Assembly: GCF_003426815.1 (NCBI RefSeq)
Contig: NZ_QKYK01000002.1
Location: 248,001-312,000, forward strand
Direction of reading: 5' to 3'
Length of the DNA: 64,000 nucleotides
From: Desertimonas flava
Lineage (GTDB): Bacteria; Actinomycetota; Acidimicrobiia; Acidimicrobiales; Ilumatobacteraceae
Part shown: positions 1 through 7,302 of the stretch, in pieces
Numbering within the stretch: position 1 is the first letter of the stretch
Layout: each line of letters starts with the position of its first letter
Translations under genes and position numbers: made by a program
The notes under the pieces: generated by a model
The model's database searches: none
What the model was told of the DNA's origin: nothing
What the model saw: only the letters and a program-made list of their open reading frames with translations

Positions 1-87
1 TTCCCGCGCGCTCGCCGCCTCGGCGCGCAGGGCCTCGATCTTCGGCTTGAGGTTCCACTGCAGTTGGTAGGGGTCGTTCGGGGCCAT
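1..87 (-). CDS. N-terminal fragment of unknown protein
   Basis: Only the first 29 codons lie in the window; the gene runs off the left edge. It opens with ATG at 87 and reads MAPNDPYQLQWNLKPKIEAL and onward without a stop. The visible part is polar and helix-like, with an Ala/Glu-rich stretch at the edge. I do not recognise a family from this. It is transcribed away from the tRNA gene, and the 122 bases between them hold no other gene. The start is the only in-frame ATG near this position, but the gene call rests on codon usage only. Confidence 0.45.
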   Translation of the reverse strand, partial: MAPNDPYQLQWNLKPKIEALRAEAASARE

Positions 88-209
88 GGATGCGACGGTA
101 CGGATCGCCGTGGCGGCCGTCGCCCGGAAAACTCCCGGTTCGACGCCCCCGGAGTGCTCGAACGGGGGGCATCCGAGTCCGATCCGCTTGTCGTAGGCTG
201 GCGACGCCC

Positions 210-283
210 GCTCCAGTAGCTCAGTCGGATAGAGCGACTGCCTCCTAAGCAGTAGGCCGCAGGTTCGATTCCTGCCTGGGGCG
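210..283 (+). tRNA. tRNA-Arg (anticodon CCT)
   Basis: A full cloverleaf of 74 nt can be folded. The acceptor pairs GCTCCAG (210-216) with CTGGGGC (276-282), with discriminator G at 283. The D stem is GCTC/GAGC. The anticodon stem ACTGC/GCAGT encloses loop CTCCTAA, giving anticodon CCT, which reads the AGG arginine codon. The T stem GCAGG/CCTGC carries loop TTCGATT. No CCA is encoded at the 3' end. A possible -10 element TAGGCT lies at 194-199, without a clear -35. No integrase or attachment-site repeat is seen beside it. Confidence 0.97.
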
Positions 284-312
284 CTCGTGTGATGTCGCCG
301 GACATCCCGCAC

Positions 313-341
313 CAGCCGAGCCCCCGATGGAGACTCGGCTG
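313..341. terminator. Hairpin between tRNA-Arg and convergent gene
   Basis: An 8-bp perfect inverted repeat, CAGCCGAG/CTCGGCTG, with a 13-nt loop sits between the tRNA and the 3' end of the minus-strand surface-protein gene. Neither side has a T tract. Its place between converging units suggests a bidirectional terminator. Confidence 0.5.
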
Positions 342-371
342 ATTCGGCCCCGGCCGCGAACTCCGTCCAGG

Positions 372-1496
372 TCAGCGGGTCGCGTCGTGGCGGCGTCCGC
401 CGCGTGCGAGCAACGCCACAGCGACGCCGACGCCCGTCACGAGCAGCGCCCACACCATCGTCGACGGCGCCGACGTCGAGCCGGTGGGCGGGATCTGCGG
501 CGTGGTCGTCGTGGTGGTCGGGGCCGGCTCACCCTGCGGACGGGACACCTCGCTCGCCGCGAGGGCCATGTCGAACAGCGTGCCGGTGGCGTTCAATTCG
601 AGCACCGGAGTCACCTGTGCCGCAGCCCGGACACCGCTCGCCGGCGAGCGCAGAGCGGCCGGCCCGCTTCCGAGCGAGACGTGGAGGTCGAGTGTGGCGA
701 CGGCCTGCAGGCCGACGGCGGTGGCCGAGTCGCTGCCGACGGTGGTCGCGGACTCGGCCGTCACCGTGATCGAACCGAACCACGACAGGACGGTCAGATC
801 GTCGAACGGGAGGTCGGCGATTCCGCGGGTCACCTCTTCGAGCTGCGCGTCGGTCAGGAAGAACTCGCTCGTGATGGGCTGGTTGGGCACGAGGCCGAAC
901 GGGATGCCGCCGATGGAGAAGGTCGCGACGTCTGCGGTTGCCGTCGGGGGGTCGACGGACCCGTTGTCGAGATCGTCGACGCGAGCGTCGGCCCGGGACG
1001 TGATCTCCTCAGCAGACAGGATCGGGATCGTGCCAAGTCGAGCCGAGGCGACGGCGATGCCGGAGAGGGCTTCGAGCCCGTCGTGGTACGACTGCCAGTA
1101 CGTGGAGTAGGCGGCGTCGGTCGCGCGAGCGGAGTGCACGGTCAGCTCGCTCAGCGACACCACCGGGCTCACCGCAGGGATCTCTGCCGCGGCCAGCTGG
1201 TCGTCGACGACTCCGTATGGTGCGTCCGGCGTGTCGGCTGCATCGGTGACGAAGCTCTCGCCGTCGATCAACGTGTCGCCGTTCAGCTGGGCCACCAGGC
1301 CCTCGAAGAGTGGACTGTTTGACGAGGCGTCGATGGTGATCTCACCGATCGAGACATCGGCGGCCTGCGCCTGGGCCGAGCCGCCGGCCGATGCCATCAC
1401 CGGCGTTTCGGCGGCCGCAGCGAGAGCGACACCGCCGACAGCGAGGCCTCCGGCAAGGGCCCAGCTGCGCACGCGTCGATGAGACTGTGAACGCAT
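372..1496 (-). CDS. Secreted protein with C-terminal sorting-like signal
   Basis: The 374-aa product begins with a basic stretch and a hydrophobic segment (about residues 10-32) typical of a signal peptide. The middle, about 290 residues, is acidic, Ala/Asp/Thr-rich and Cys-free, and I do not recognise its fold. A short PTTTTTT linker leads to IPPTG, a hydrophobic segment of about 20 residues, and a basic tail (GGRRHDATR). That is the order of a sortase signal, with Ile in place of Leu in the LPxTG box, so surface display is likely by family knowledge. An AAGGAG ribosome site precedes ATG 1496. No sortase gene is in the window, and the gene stands alone. Confidence 0.75.
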   Translation of the reverse strand: MRSQSHRRVRSWALAGGLAVGGVALAAAAETPVMASAGGSAQAQAADVSIGEITIDASSNSPLFEGLVAQLNGDTLIDGESFVTDAADTPDAPYGVVDDQLAAAEIPAVSPVVSLSELTVHSARATDAAYSTYWQSYHDGLEALSGIAVASARLGTIPILSAEEITSRADARVDDLDNGSVDPPTATADVATFSIGGIPFGLVPNQPITSEFFLTDAQLEEVTRGIADLPFDDLTVLSWFGSITVTAESATTVGSDSATAVGLQAVATLDLHVSLGSGPAALRSPASGVRAAAQVTPVLELNATGTLFDMALAASEVSRPQGEPAPTTTTTTPQIPPTGSTSAPSTMVWALLVTGVGVAVALLARGGRRHDATR

Positions 1497-1663
1497 TGCG
1501 CGCTCCTTTCGTCGTGCGGTCCGCTCCGAGCCGCGCCCGCGCCTCGTGTCGAGGATCGCTGTCTAGGCGAATGGTCCCGCCGTCGAGCGACCTGGGGTAG
1601 AGGCGAAGGACCACACCGATGCGACGCGCCGACCGGACCCGGGCCGGCGCTGGCAGGCCGGTG

Positions 1664-2131
1664 CTAGCCGTCGGCGAGACGGGCGGGGAAGCCGCCCGTC
1701 GCGATCGGGCCCCACGACTCGATCTCGAGGCGCAGCAGGCACTTGCCCTGCGCGACCATCGCCGCCCGGTACTCGTCCCAATCGGGATGTTCGCCGGAGA
1801 TCGACCGGAAGTACTCGACGAGCGGCTCCAGTGCGTCGGGTAGGTCGATCACCTCGAGGCGACCCCACACCTGGATCCACGGACCGTTCCAGTCGTCCGA
1901 CAGGACGAGGGCCGAGCCGGCGGGGTTGCGCCGAGCGTTGGCGGTCTTGGCCCGCTCGGGGTAGGTCGACACGACGAGCCGGCCGTCATCGTCGACACCG
2001 GCGGCGACAGGTGACGACTGCGGGCGGCCGTCGGCTCGCGTCGTGGTGAGCACGACGCGGTGGCGGGGCCGGATGAATGCGAGCAAGTCGTGGCGGTCGA
2101 CGACGTTGGCGGTGGCGATCGTGCGTGGCAT
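1664..2131 (-). CDS. PPOX-class F420-dependent oxidoreductase-like protein
   Basis: A 155-aa single-domain split-barrel protein. The N-terminal half carries the RPHRVVLTTTRADGRPQSSP pattern, and 'VVSTYPERAKTANARRNP' follows; both are typical of the TIGR03618 PPOX branch that uses F420 or flavin. Members reduce small molecules in the cytoplasm; the substrate is unknown here. ATG 2131 was chosen because it opens the conserved domain after about ten residues; the frame stays open upstream but there overlaps the divergent DUF1905 gene. A TAGCGT -10-like hexamer about 8 nt before the ATG suggests a nearly leaderless message. Only 36 bases separate it from the divergent gene. Confidence 0.85.
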   Translation of the reverse strand: MPRTIATANVVDRHDLLAFIRPRHRVVLTTTRADGRPQSSPVAAGVDDDGRLVVSTYPERAKTANARRNPAGSALVLSDDWNGPWIQVWGRLEVIDLPDALEPLVEYFRSISGEHPDWDEYRAAMVAQGKCLLRLEIESWGPIATGGFPARLADG

Positions 2132-2167
2132 GTGCCCGACGCTAGGACCTCGCGCAATACTCACCGC

Positions 2168-2479
2168 ATGGACGACGTCGCGACCGCGGACCCCTTCGAG
2201 TTCGACGCCGAGGTCTGGTTGGCCGACGGTGGGTCGTGGCACTTCGTCAGCGTTCCCGAGGACATCGCCGACGACATCGAGGCTCTCTACGGCCACCGCG
2301 CCGCTGGCTTCGGGTCGCTGCGAGTGGACGTCACTGTCGGCTCGTCGAGCTGGAAGACCTCGGTGTTCCCGGACTCGAAGCGGGCCACGTACGTGCTGCC
2401 GGTGAAGAAGGCCGTACGGACGGCAGAGCGCCTCGACGCCGGCTCGAGGGCGCGCGTGCGCCTCACCGTCATCGCCTGA
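2168..2479 (+). CDS. DUF1905 domain protein
   Basis: A 103-aa protein with the DUF1905 pattern: a small beta-rich domain with 'WHFVSVPEDIADDIE' near residue 20, a 'GFGSLRVDVTVGSSSWKTSVFP' region split around residue 60, and 'YVLPVKKAVR' followed by a basic C-terminus. This domain binds no known cofactor and its function is unassigned. It is often fused to or next to bacteriocin-resistance (OmdA-like) domains, but here it stands alone. ATG 2168 is used rather than an open upstream extension because the domain begins within about ten residues. It is divergent from the PPOX gene with a 36-bp shared promoter region. Confidence 0.8.
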   Translation: MDDVATADPFEFDAEVWLADGGSWHFVSVPEDIADDIEALYGHRAAGFGSLRVDVTVGSSSWKTSVFPDSKRATYVLPVKKAVRTAERLDAGSRARVRLTVIA

Positions 2480-2502
2480 AGCCGCCCGCCGAGGTGTGCA
2501 CG

Positions 2503-2579
2503 AAGTGCCGACCCAGCGCGCCGAATGCGACCCGTTCGGTGAGCACTTCCCGAGTACCGCCGCGGCGGGCGCTGGGTCA
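2503..2579. repeat. Convergent intergenic inverted repeats; relative at 39441
   Basis: The gap between two converging genes holds GACCCAGCGC (2510-2519) and its complement GCGCTGGGTC (2570-2579). Inside lies a shorter pair, GAAGTGC/GCACTTC. The 19-nt word at 2503-2521 recurs at 39441-39459 with 17 of 19 matches. A bidirectional terminator is plausible; no T tract is present. Confidence 0.5.
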
Positions 2580-3371
2580 GCGGGGCCGACCGACGTAGCG
2601 GAACGTCGACTGGGCGAGCTCGCCGGCGGCGACGGCCGCCAGTTCCTCGTCCGGCCCGATGCCGTCGACGAGCTGGCTGAAGTAGTAGGGGATCGGCGCC
2701 GACTCGACGCATTCGAAGTGGGCGTCGAGCGCGCGACGGATCCGGTCTCCGGGGTGGAGGCCGTGGCCGGTCGCCCACTCGGTGCGGTAGTCCGTCCACG
2801 ACGTGCCCGACTCGAGCCAGTTCTCGCGTTGTTGCGCCAGCCAGCCGGCGGGCACGCCCGAGTCGTGCACCGGCAGGCGGGCGAAGCACCATTCGGCGGC
2901 GGCGTCGTCGAACGCCGGCCAGTCCATCTCGAGCACGACGAGAACGCCTCCGGGCGAGAGCGCCTTGGCGGCCCGCTCGACCGCAGCCTCCAGGTCGTCG
3001 ACGTGGTGCAGCGACAGCGAGGCCGTGATCGCGTCGACCGAGCCGGGCAGTTCGGCCTCGCCGAACGGCGCGACGCGATAGTGGTCGGTCGCCGGGGCGC
3101 CGGGATCGATGCCGACGGCGTCGTAGCCGTCGCCGAGCAGCGCCGGGACGATGCCCCCGAACGTCCCGCAACCGATGTCGACGACGACGGCGGGGGCCGG
3201 CGGCAGGTGCGGCTTCGTCAGCCGGTAGGCGACGGGCAGCCAGCGTGCCGCGTGCCAGGCGACGGCCACTCGCTCCTGCGGATCGTCGTTGCCGCCGTGA
3301 GCGTGATGGCCGTCACGGTCGTCGTGGTCGTCGTGGTCGTGGGCATCGTGCGTGTCAGGGTCGTGCGCCAT
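2577..3371 (-). CDS. SAM-dependent methyltransferase with His/Asp-rich N-terminus
   Basis: A 264-aa class I methyltransferase. Motif I is VVVDIGCGTFGG (about residues 60-71), the acidic residue after strand 2 is in 'AVGIDPG', and 'ALSPGGVLVVLEMDW' gives the later strands. It resembles Methyltransf_11/25 enzymes; the acceptor is unknown. The first 35 residues are unusual: a run of His and Asp with HDAHDHDDHDD and GHHAHGG, which could bind Zn or Ni. ATG 3371 includes that segment; an internal start would remove it. It converges on the DUF1905 gene and its stop abuts an inverted repeat. Confidence 0.85.
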   Translation of the reverse strand: MAHDPDTHDAHDHDDHDDRDGHHAHGGNDDPQERVAVAWHAARWLPVAYRLTKPHLPPAPAVVVDIGCGTFGGIVPALLGDGYDAVGIDPGAPATDHYRVAPFGEAELPGSVDAITASLSLHHVDDLEAAVERAAKALSPGGVLVVLEMDWPAFDDAAAEWCFARLPVHDSGVPAGWLAQQRENWLESGTSWTDYRTEWATGHGLHPGDRIRRALDAHFECVESAPIPYYFSQLVDGIGPDEELAAVAAGELAQSTFRYVGRPR

Positions 3372-3488
3372 GCTTGGATCATGCCCGTCGTCCCGACGAA
3401 CGGCACGATGCGTTGCCAAAACAGCAGATCGGAACGCCAGGGCGCGGACCGCCGCGGCCGGATCTCCTGGCGACGTAACGTCGCGGCG

Positions 3489-3884
3489 ATGGCGCTGTGG
3501 AACCAGACGATGATCGCCGTGTCCGACGTCGCCGCGTCGAGCCGCTGGTACCAGGTCGTGCTCGGCGCCGAGAGCGGGCACGGTGGGGACGAGTACGAAC
3601 AGCTCGTGGTCGACGGGGAGATCGTGATGCAGCTGCACCATCTCGGCGATCCCCACCACCACGCGAGGATCGGCGATCCGGCCGTCCCGCTCGGCAACGG
3701 GGTTGCCTTGTGGTTCGAGGTGGACGACTTCGATGCTGCCGTCGCCCGCTGCCGCGAGGCGGGGGTCACCGTCGAGACCGAACCGCACGAGAACCCCAAC
3801 GCCCGTCAGATGGAGATCTGGCTGCGCGACCTCGACGGCTATCGCGTCGTCCTCGCCGGCCCGTCGGCGTACCGCCCCCGCTGA
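3489..3884 (+). CDS. Glyoxalase/VOC-family protein
   Basis: A 131-aa single VOC module (two beta-alpha-beta-beta-beta units). It has the family opening 'NQTMIAVSDVAASSRWYQVV', a central histidine cluster LHHLGDPHHH around residues 55-65, and the closing 'WLRDLDGYRVVLAGP'. VOC members bind a divalent metal or drugs/aldehydes; the His-rich middle may give metal ligands, but the reaction cannot be named. ATG 3489 is preceded by no strong ribosome site, and the upstream open frame lacks domain similarity. It is divergent from the methyltransferase (118 bp). Confidence 0.85.
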   Translation: MALWNQTMIAVSDVAASSRWYQVVLGAESGHGGDEYEQLVVDGEIVMQLHHLGDPHHHARIGDPAVPLGNGVALWFEVDDFDAAVARCREAGVTVETEPHENPNARQMEIWLRDLDGYRVVLAGPSAYRPR

Positions 3885-3926
3885 GCACGCGGCACCTCCG
3901 GTGACGGTGGTCGCACGCGACGATCG

Positions 3927-4523
3927 TCACCTCGCGGACGCCGCCGATGCGAGCTGCGCCTCGAGTTCGGCGATCCGCTCCCGCAGCGGTGCGGTGGCCG
4001 CCCGCACCTCCTCGGCGGTGAACCGTGGCGTGATGAGCTTCGGGCAGTTCCAGTCGAACGCCACCACCTCGACGGTGACCAAGCCTTCGAGGCGACCGTC
4101 GATGCCGAGCGCTTCGAGGGAGGCCGGGGTCGGGTCGGGATCGAATCGGGCGCGACCGAGCAGCTTGAGGCGGGTGCGGTTGGGGTAGTCGACGGCGATC
4201 ACGGCGATCCGGTCGTCGCGGTCCAGGTTGCCGGCGGTGATGTACTGCCGGTTCCCGGTGCGGTCGGCCCACGCCATGTGGGTGCGATCGGGGACCTTGA
4301 TGAACCCGGCCGGACCGCCGCGATGTTGGACATACGGCCACCCGTCGTCCGTCACGGACGCGACGTAGATGCTGTCGCGACGAGCGAGGAAGTCGATCTC
4401 CGTGTCGCCGAAACCTCGTGGTGGCGCCGACGCCCTCATCCGGGCGTAGCCGTCGAACGAACCGCGGCGGCGCTGGTGCTGAGCCGCCGCGTCGCCGACC
4501 GTGATGTCGAGGTACTGCTGCAT
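3927..4523 (-). CDS. PPOX/pyridoxamine-oxidase-like flavoprotein
   Basis: A 198-aa split-barrel protein. The core runs 'FLARRDSIYVASVTDDGWPY' then 'QHRGGPAGFIKV', 'GNRQYITAGNL', 'IAVDYPNRTRLKLLGRA', followed by a helical tail (APLRERIAELEAQLASA) that may form a short coiled coil. This pattern belongs to the pyridoxamine 5'-phosphate oxidase-related family that binds FMN in the cytoplasm. It follows a 42-codon ORF with one base between them, and both lie downstream of a TetR operator, so the pair is probably induced together when the TetR ligand appears. The start at 4523 is fixed by the small upstream gene. Confidence 0.85.
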   Translation of the reverse strand: MQQYLDITVGDAAAQHQRRRGSFDGYARMRASAPPRGFGDTEIDFLARRDSIYVASVTDDGWPYVQHRGGPAGFIKVPDRTHMAWADRTGNRQYITAGNLDRDDRIAVIAVDYPNRTRLKLLGRARFDPDPTPASLEALGIDGRLEGLVTVEVVAFDWNCPKLITPRFTAEEVRAATAPLRERIAELEAQLASAASAR

Positions 4524-4524
4524 G

Positions 4525-4653
4525 TCAGAACGACAAGATCCGGTAGCCGTCGTCGACGAGCGCTCGCACGCTGGCGACGTGCCCGGCCCGATCGAAGTCG
4601 CCCGCGGGATCGCTCACGATGAGCACGGGGGTCTTGCTCTCGGTGGTGGACAT
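4525..4653 (-). CDS. Small ORF (42 aa) heading the TetR-controlled operon
   Basis: Reads MSTTESKTPVLIVSDPAGDF and continues for 22 more residues to a TGA one base before the PPOX start. An AAGGAG ribosome site lies 9 bases before ATG 4653, the best such site in this neighbourhood, which supports translation. I recognise no family; 'VSVRALVDDGYRILSF'-like endings are not diagnostic. It may be a leader or a small partner of the PPOX protein. The TetR-type operator at 4672-4685 sits just upstream. Confidence 0.55.
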   Translation of the reverse strand: MSTTESKTPVLIVSDPAGDFDRAGHVASVRALVDDGYRILSF

Positions 4654-4671
4654 GAGTTGGATTCTCCTTGG

Positions 4672-4685
4672 ACGGAACGTCCGGT
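4672..4685. promoter_or_regulatory. TetR operator, copy 1
   Basis: ACGGAACGTCCGGT is an imperfect palindrome directly upstream of the ribosome site of the 42-aa ORF. On the complementary strand the site reads TGTACCGGACGTTCCGT, matching TGTACCGATCGTTCGGT ahead of the TetR gene (5335-5351) at 13 of 17 positions. The two copies imply that TetR controls both itself and the PPOX unit. Confidence 0.6.
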
Positions 4686-4756
4686 ACAAATGGTGGACGT
4701 CGGTGGTTGCTGGTTGATGGATCGTGGTGGCTGGTGGCTGGTGGCTGGCGCGCGGA

Positions 4757-5326
4757 TCAGGCGGCGGCCTCGCCGAGGAGCCGCTGGGGGAGCAGCCTGA
4801 CGGCGCGGGTGAAGGCATCGCGGTCACCGGTGACTCGGGAGACGACGAGAGCACCCTCGATCGCGGCAACCGCGTCCTGTGCTCGGGCCAGCGCCGTCGG
4901 GGCGTCGGCGCCGGACTCGCGGGCGAGCGCGGCGAAGATGTCGATCCAGGCGGCGGCAGCGGCGGCGAGGTTGGTTGCCGCGTCGACGCCGGGCTCGCCG
5001 ACCGACAGCATGTCGAGCAGGCAGTAGCGAGCTCCGCCGTCGTAGAACCGATCGAGGTTGGCCGCGATGGCCGCCACGCGCTCGTGGAGTGGATCGTCCC
5101 GGCCGGCGGGGGCGAGGACGGACGAGGCGAACTCGTCGAGCACGGCGGCGCTGGCTTCGGCGGCCATCTGCTGCTTGCCGCCCGGGAACCGGTGGTACAA
5201 GCTCGACTTCTGCAGCCCGGTGGCCTCGGCGATCGCGTTCAGACTGGCGCCTTCGTAGCCGACCTGCCGGAACAGTCCCGTCAGCCGCTCGACGAGCTGC
5301 TGGTCGGTGACGAGGCGAGGGGCCAT
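4757..5326 (-). CDS. TetR/AcrR-family repressor
   Basis: A 189-aa regulator. The N-terminal helix-turn-helix reads 'GASLNAIAEATGLQKSSLYH', followed by the usual 'RFPGGKQQM'. The rest is an all-helical ligand-binding domain rich in Ala, of usual family length. ATG 5326 puts about 24 residues before the HTH, as normal. A palindrome 12 bases upstream (5338-5351) fits autorepression, and a near-copy stands before the downstream sORF-PPOX unit. The natural ligand is unknown. The 66 bases downstream, to 4690, contain GTGGCTG-type short tandem repeats. Confidence 0.9.
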   Translation of the reverse strand: MAPRLVTDQQLVERLTGLFRQVGYEGASLNAIAEATGLQKSSLYHRFPGGKQQMAAEASAAVLDEFASSVLAPAGRDDPLHERVAAIAANLDRFYDGGARYCLLDMLSVGEPGVDAATNLAAAAAAWIDIFAALARESGADAPTALARAQDAVAAIEGALVVSRVTGDRDAFTRAVRLLPQRLLGEAAA

Positions 5327-5337
5327 GCGAGGACTGT

Positions 5338-5351
5338 ACCGATCGTTCGGT
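5338..5351. promoter_or_regulatory. TetR operator, copy 2 (autoregulatory)
   Basis: ACCGATCGTTCGGT is a near-perfect palindrome (ACCGA..CG..TCGGT) 12 bp before the TetR start codon. It shares the extended pattern TGTACCGnnCGTTCnGTnCAA with the site at 4668-4689. Confidence 0.65.
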
Positions 5352-5385
5352 TCAAACGCAACAGCTCCACGCATCGCCGCTCACG

Positions 5386-5422
5386 CCGTTCCGAGATAGT
5401 GCCTGGCACTATCTCGGAACGG
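5386..5422. terminator. Perfect 18-bp hairpin with GTGCCTGGCAC core
   Basis: The arms 5386-5403 and 5405-5422 are exact complements around a single T. The hairpin lies one base past the stop of the last maltose-operon gene, so it is probably that operon's terminator. Its centre AGTGCCTGGCACT matches the centres of hairpins at 51541-51573 and 38312-38344. Confidence 0.75.
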
Positions 5423-5423
5423 G

Positions 5424-6299
5424 TCAGCCCTTGACGGCGCCGCTCATGCCGTCCCCGCTCAGGAAGAAGCGGCGGAAGATCATGAAGAAGGCGATCGGCA
5501 GCACGGTCGAGATCGCCAGCGCGGCGAGGAACACGTCGAGCTGCAGGGTGTCGCGCACGAGCGGCAGCCGGACCGACAGCGGCTGGATCGACGGCTCGGG
5601 CAGGACGATCAGCGGCCAGAGGTAGTCCTTCCACGACACGAGCACGGCGAACACGGACACCACGCCGACCACGGGCTTGGACATCGGCAACACCACCGAC
5701 AACAACAGCCGCAACGGCCCCGCCCCGTCGACGCGGGCTGCTTCGATGATCTCGGTCGGCAGGTTCTCGAAGAAGCGTTTGACGAGGATCACGTTGAACG
5801 CGTTGGCGCCCGCAGGCAGCCAGATCGCCCAGTACGAGTTGAGGAGCGAGGTGCCGGTCAGCGGCATGTCGAGCACGGTGAGGAACATCGGCACCAGCAG
5901 CACGACCGGAGGAACGAACAACGTCACGAGGATCGCCCCGGTGACGATGCGGGCATACCACGGTCGCAGGATGCCCAGCACGTAGCCGCCGGTCACGGCG
6001 ACGAAGAGCTGCGACAGCCACGACCCGACGGCGATCTTCACCGTATTGACGAAGTACCGGCTGATCTCGGCGTCGTCCCATGCTTGGCGCAGGTTGTCGA
6101 GGTCGACACCGCTCGGCCACAGGCTCATCGGCTTCGTCAGCGTGTCGCGCGTCTCCGAGACCGCCGACTTGGCGAGCCACAACAGCGGCCCGAGCCCGAC
6201 GACCACCAGGACCGCGAGGAGCCCGGCGTGGACGGCCAGCAGTGTCCAGCGCACGCCGCGCCGTTGCCGATCGAGCGGCGAGATGATCGCCCGGGTCAC
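5424..6299 (-). CDS. Carbohydrate ABC importer, inner-membrane permease (MalG type)
   Basis: A 291-aa membrane protein with about six hydrophobic segments. Near residue 190 it carries the ATPase-contact loop EAARVDGAGPLRLLLSVVLP, the EAA motif of MalG-type permeases. It ends with 'FRRFFLSGDGMSGAVKG', typical of the family. Start is GTG 6299, whose GTGA overlaps the stop of the partner permease, giving translational coupling. It is the last gene of the operon and is followed by a strong hairpin. No ATPase is encoded in the operon; in actinobacteria a shared MsiK-type ATPase usually serves such importers (family knowledge). Confidence 0.92.
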   Translation of the reverse strand: MTRAIISPLDRQRRGVRWTLLAVHAGLLAVLVVVGLGPLLWLAKSAVSETRDTLTKPMSLWPSGVDLDNLRQAWDDAEISRYFVNTVKIAVGSWLSQLFVAVTGGYVLGILRPWYARIVTGAILVTLFVPPVVLLVPMFLTVLDMPLTGTSLLNSYWAIWLPAGANAFNVILVKRFFENLPTEIIEAARVDGAGPLRLLLSVVLPMSKPVVGVVSVFAVLVSWKDYLWPLIVLPEPSIQPLSVRLPLVRDTLQLDVFLAALAISTVLPIAFFMIFRRFFLSGDGMSGAVKG

Positions 6300-7297
6300 T
6301 TCGTCGACCAGCTCTTGGTGAGGCGGAAGTACACCGCGGTGAACACGGCGAGGACCGCGGCGAGCATCAGGCTCAGGGCGGCGGCGGCGCCGTAGTCCCC
6401 GCCGCCCCCGGCGCCGAACGCATAGCGGAACAGGAGCAGCACCACGGTCATCGTGGCGTTTGCCGGTCCGCCCTGCGTGAGGAGGTAGGGCTCGGTGAAC
6501 AGCTGGAACGTCCCGATCAGCTGCAGGATCAGTGTCACGAAGAGCACGGTCCGCAGCTGCGGCAGCGTCACGTGCCAGACCTTGCGCCACAGCGATGCAC
6601 CGTCGACCTCGGCCGCCTCGTACAGCTCGGTGTTCACCGCCGTGAGCGCGGCGAGGTAGATGATGACCGTCGCACCCGCTGACGACCAGGTGGCGAGGAG
6701 GACGATCGACGGCATCGCCCAGGTCGTCGACTGGAACCACGGGTACGGCCCGAGACCGATCCAACCGAGGATCGTGTTGAACGTCCCGCGCGGTGAGGCG
6801 TCGTAGAAGACGCGCCACAGCAGGATCGACGCGACGGGCGGGATGACGACCGGCAGGTAGGCGAGGCCGGCGTACAGCCCGCGGCCCCGGCGCAACTCGC
6901 CCACCAACACGGCGAGGATGATCGGCAGCGGGTAGCCGAACACCAGGGCCAGGAAGGCGAACCAGGCGGTGTTCTTCACCGCCGTCCACAGCAAGGGGTC
7001 GTCGAGCACGCGCCGGAAGTTGTCGAGGCCGGTCCACTGCGCGGCTTCGACGAGATTGGTCTCCTGCACGCTGAGGATCCCGGCCCGGACGAGCGGCCAC
7101 CAGGCGAAGCAGCCGAAGACGAACAGCATCGGCAGCGCCAGCAGGAACGTGGTGAGCGGATGGCTCGCCGTCGCCCGGCGGCGCTGCCGGAAGCGGGTCG
7201 GCGACGGTGACCGGTCGGCCCCCGGACGAGCCGCGCCCCGGCCCGCCACCGCCGTGGTGGTCGAGGCCGTGGTGCAGTCGTCCGGGAGCAGTCGCAT
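6296..7297 (-). CDS. Carbohydrate ABC importer, permease (MalF type)
   Basis: A 333-aa permease. After a basic cytoplasmic N-terminus of about 45 residues come six hydrophobic segments. The EAA loop 'ELYEAAEVDGASLWRKVWHV' is near residue 225, and 'TLPQLRTVLFVTLILQLIG' follows. It pairs with the MalG-type protein to form the channel. ATG 7297 is 5 bases from the end of the binding-protein gene. The region 'LTQGGPANATMTVVLLLFRY' is highly family-typical. Confidence 0.92.
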   Translation of the reverse strand: MRLLPDDCTTASTTTAVAGRGAARPGADRSPSPTRFRQRRRATASHPLTTFLLALPMLFVFGCFAWWPLVRAGILSVQETNLVEAAQWTGLDNFRRVLDDPLLWTAVKNTAWFAFLALVFGYPLPIILAVLVGELRRGRGLYAGLAYLPVVIPPVASILLWRVFYDASPRGTFNTILGWIGLGPYPWFQSTTWAMPSIVLLATWSSAGATVIIYLAALTAVNTELYEAAEVDGASLWRKVWHVTLPQLRTVLFVTLILQLIGTFQLFTEPYLLTQGGPANATMTVVLLLFRYAFGAGGGGDYGAAAALSLMLAAVLAVFTAVYFRLTKSWSTK

Positions 7298-7302
7298 CGT
7301 GG

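Noticed and set aside
210-283. tRNA-Arg as an integration site of a mobile island
   Set aside because: No integrase, no duplicated tRNA 3' end and no abrupt change in gene style are visible.
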